A DNA stretch of 44,620 nucleotides from Streptomyces africanus (GTDB lineage Bacteria > Actinomycetota > Actinomycetes > Streptomycetales > Streptomycetaceae), in NCBI RefSeq assembly GCF_002150735.1, contig NZ_MUKA01000107.1, positions 721-45,340 of the forward strand, given 5' to 3'. The position numbers and the translations under genes were made by a program. The notes under the pieces were generated by a model that was not told the DNA's origin, made no database searches, and saw only the letters and a program-made list of their open reading frames with translations. Positions 43,000 to 44,620 of the stretch are shown here, in pieces; positions within the stretch are counted from its first letter, which is position 1, and the number at the start of each line of letters is the position of its first letter.

Positions 43000-43413
43000 A
43001 TGGCAGGCATGACCGGCGGGCGTCCGAGCATCTACCCGACGCTGCTCTACGCCGACGCGAAGGCGGCCATCCGGCAGCTCACGGAGGCCTTCGGATTCAC
43101 GGAGCTGTCGGTGTTCGAGGGCGAGGACGGCGCGGTGATGCACGCCGAGCTGGTGCAGGGCAACGGCGCGGTGATGATCGGCAGCAAGGGCACCGGCAGC
43201 GTCTTCGACAAGGCGATGAAGAACGCGGGCACGACCGGGGTGTACATCGTCGTGGACGACGTGGACGCGCACCACCGCCGCGCCGTGGACCACGGCGCGG
43301 AGATCCTGATGCCCCCGACGGACCAGGACTACGGCTCGCGGGACTACATGGCCCGGGACCTCGAGGGCAACGTGTGGAGCTTCGGGACGTACGCGCCGGA
43401 GATATCCGGCTGA
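43000..43413 (+). CDS. VOC (glyoxalase/bleomycin-resistance) family protein
   Basis: 137 residues, two beta-alpha-beta-beta-beta modules. Family stretches: IYPTLLYADAKAAIRQLTEAFGF, GVYIVVDDVDAHHRRAVDHGAEI, DQDYGSRDYMARDLEGNVWSFGTY (C-terminal metal-ligand region of PhnB-like proteins). Function is not predictable; it could be a small-molecule binding or resistance protein. ATG 43000 has GGGAG about 9 nt upstream. Convergent with the last gene, 17 bp away. Confidence 0.88.
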   Translation: MAGMTGGRPSIYPTLLYADAKAAIRQLTEAFGFTELSVFEGEDGAVMHAELVQGNGAVMIGSKGTGSVFDKAMKNAGTTGVYIVVDDVDAHHRRAVDHGAEILMPPTDQDYGSRDYMARDLEGNVWSFGTYAPEISG

Positions 43414-43430
43414 CGGACCGGCCCGGGTTC

Positions 43431-44620
43431 CTAGCTGCCGCCGGTGTGCACCTGGAAGGCGGCCCGGCGTACGGCCTTGGCCAGGGCCGGGTCGGGGTGT
43501 GCCGCGGCGAGGGCGACCAGGACCTGCACGGTCCGCGGGTGACCCACGGCGCGCACCTCGTCCAGCAGCATCGGGACGGTCGGCTGCACGGCCGACTCCA
43601 GGTGGCGCACGAGCAGCGGGGCCTCACCGTGGTCGGCGACGGCGGCCGCGGTGTCCACCCACAGCCAGGTCGCCTCCTCCCGGGTGAGGACCTCGTGGGC
43701 GTCCTCGGGGTCGGTCCCGTCGTGCTCGGCCAGCCACAGCAGCGCGTACGGCCTGAGCGTCGGCTCGTCCAGCACGGCACGGACGTCCGGCTCGGCGGGG
43801 GCGCCGACCACGCGCAGCGCCTCGAAGGCGAGGCCGCGCAGCAGGGCGTCCTCGCCCCGGGCGGCGGCCAGGAGCTCGGTGACGGCGCTGCCGACGGTGC
43901 GGGCGGCGAGCCAGGCCCGGTACTCGGCGCGGGCCGCGTTCGGGCGCAGCTGGGCGCAGCCGCGGAGCATGTCCTCGGCGGCCTGCTCGATGTTCCCGGC
44001 GGGGCTCTGCGCGGCGACGCAGATCTGCTCCAGTTTGACCCAGACGGCCCAGCTGCCGAGCGGGGTGAGCGTGGCCTGGCCGTCGCCGTAGGTGAGGGCG
44101 CCGACGGAGGCGAGGGCGCGCAGGGCCCAGTCGAGGAGCGGGGCGAGCGGGGCGTCGGTGGGTGCCGGCTCGGCCTGCGGCTCGGGCTGCGGCCCATAGG
44201 GGATCTCGCAGCGTGCGGTACGCAGCTCGGTGACGCGCTGCTCCAGCAGGTCGAGGAGCTGCTCCACGGGGACGGGACCGGCGGACAGCTGGAGGAACGA
44301 GAGCACCTGCGGCATGGCCGAGACGACCTCGGCGACGGCGGCGGGCTCGTGGTCCTCGGGTTCCGGACAGGCGAGCGACCAGGCGTCGAAGAGGGCGACC
44401 CAGCCCCGCAGGACGGCACTGTCGTCGCGGTCCCAGGCGCGCAGCCGCCAGCCGGGGCGGGCGCTGTCGCCGTGCACCTCGACGAGACCGGCGAGCCGGG
44501 CGGTGTCCCAGTCGGCTCTGACCTGATCCGGGGTCAGGCCCAACTCGTGGGCGGCCCGTTCGGCGGTCGCGGCGGAGAGGGTGGCCTTGCCGTCGGCGGT
44601 GGCGCTGCCCCGGCCGGGGC
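43431..44620 (-). CDS. large protein of unknown function, possible helical repeats (5' part beyond window)
   Basis: The frame is open through the right edge; at least 396 residues are present and the N-terminus is missing. The first visible part (TLSAATAERAAHELGLTPDQVRADWDTARLAGLV) looks like a winged-helix region. The C-terminal 150 residues contain helical pairs with HEAT-like spacing (EDALLRGLAFEALRVVG, RPYALLWLAEHDGTDPEDAHEVL, PRTVQVLVALAAAHPDPALAKAV). No name is given, because no family is recognised. No signal peptide or TM in the visible part. Confidence 0.75.
   Translation of the reverse strand, partial: PGRGSATADGKATLSAATAERAAHELGLTPDQVRADWDTARLAGLVEVHGDSARPGWRLRAWDRDDSAVLRGWVALFDAWSLACPEPEDHEPAAVAEVVSAMPQVLSFLQLSAGPVPVEQLLDLLEQRVTELRTARCEIPYGPQPEPQAEPAPTDAPLAPLLDWALRALASVGALTYGDGQATLTPLGSWAVWVKLEQICVAAQSPAGNIEQAAEDMLRGCAQLRPNAARAEYRAWLAARTVGSAVTELLAAARGEDALLRGLAFEALRVVGAPAEPDVRAVLDEPTLRPYALLWLAEHDGTDPEDAHEVLTREEATWLWVDTAAAVADHGEAPLLVRHLESAVQPTVPMLLDEVRAVGHPRTVQVLVALAAAHPDPALAKAVRRAAFQVHTGGS

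Overview
The window is chromosomal DNA of a high-GC actinomycete, almost certainly a Streptomyces or close relative. The evidence is the G/C-saturated third codon position, frequent GTG starts, many 4-nt GTGA/ATGA stop-start overlaps, a mabA-inhA type fabG-fabI pair, an ECF (SigE-family) sigma factor, DUF3099, DUF485-ActP and an actinobacterial Asp23 cluster. I see no rRNA, tRNA, CRISPR array, integrase, transposase or phage genes, so this looks like chromosomal core with a few accessory insertions. About 45 protein genes are called; the first and last run off the window.

Layout. 1-1.6 kb: a CynX/NimT-type MFS transporter (partial) divergent from a GntR/FadR-type regulator, with a perfect 13-bp operator-like palindrome between them. 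1.6-3.6 kb: a small secreted protein and the fabG-fabI fatty acid synthesis operon. 3.9-8.2 kb: tldD-tldE and tyrS, closed by a strong terminator. 8.2-10.6 kb: small membrane and zinc-type proteins and moaA. 10.7-12.7 kb: DUF485-actP acetate/monocarboxylate transport operon. 13-16.1 kb: two tandem secreted subtilisins. 16.1-17.8 kb: a membrane protein and a CopD-like protein. 17.8-19.3 kb: a translationally coupled pair resembling the two animal ether-lipid enzymes (alkylglycerol monooxygenase and lysoplasmalogenase). 19.4-25.8 kb: a three-gene operon whose first gene encodes a 1766-residue protein with an N-terminal caspase-like protease, an Hsp90/GHKL-type ATPase and a long repeat-bearing C-terminus, followed by a small cysteine-rich protein and a membrane protein. 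This is the best candidate for an unusual (defence or cell-death) system. 26-28.2 kb: DnaQ-like exonuclease with BRCT, a zinc-finger protein, SURF1. 28.2-33.4 kb: two divergent transporter operons, DUF3311-cstA-ybdD(short) and SSS symporter-SigE-family sigma factor-membrane protein, sharing a symmetric 168-bp control region. 33.4-36 kb: GH15 hydrolase and an atypical SDR. 36-39.2 kb: an Asp23/AmaP envelope-stress cluster. 39.2-39.7 kb: non-coding degenerate repeats. 39.7-44.6 kb: crotonase, small HTH protein, ABC-F ATPase, VOC protein and a partial helical-repeat-like protein.

Themes: three separate monocarboxylate-type transporters (ActP, CstA, SSS) lie within 22 kb. Short tandem duplications recur, several of them at the 3' ends of genes or in linker regions of membrane proteins. 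Start codons were chosen by ribosome binding site, overlap with the preceding gene and where family homology begins; alternatives are given where the choice is not clear.
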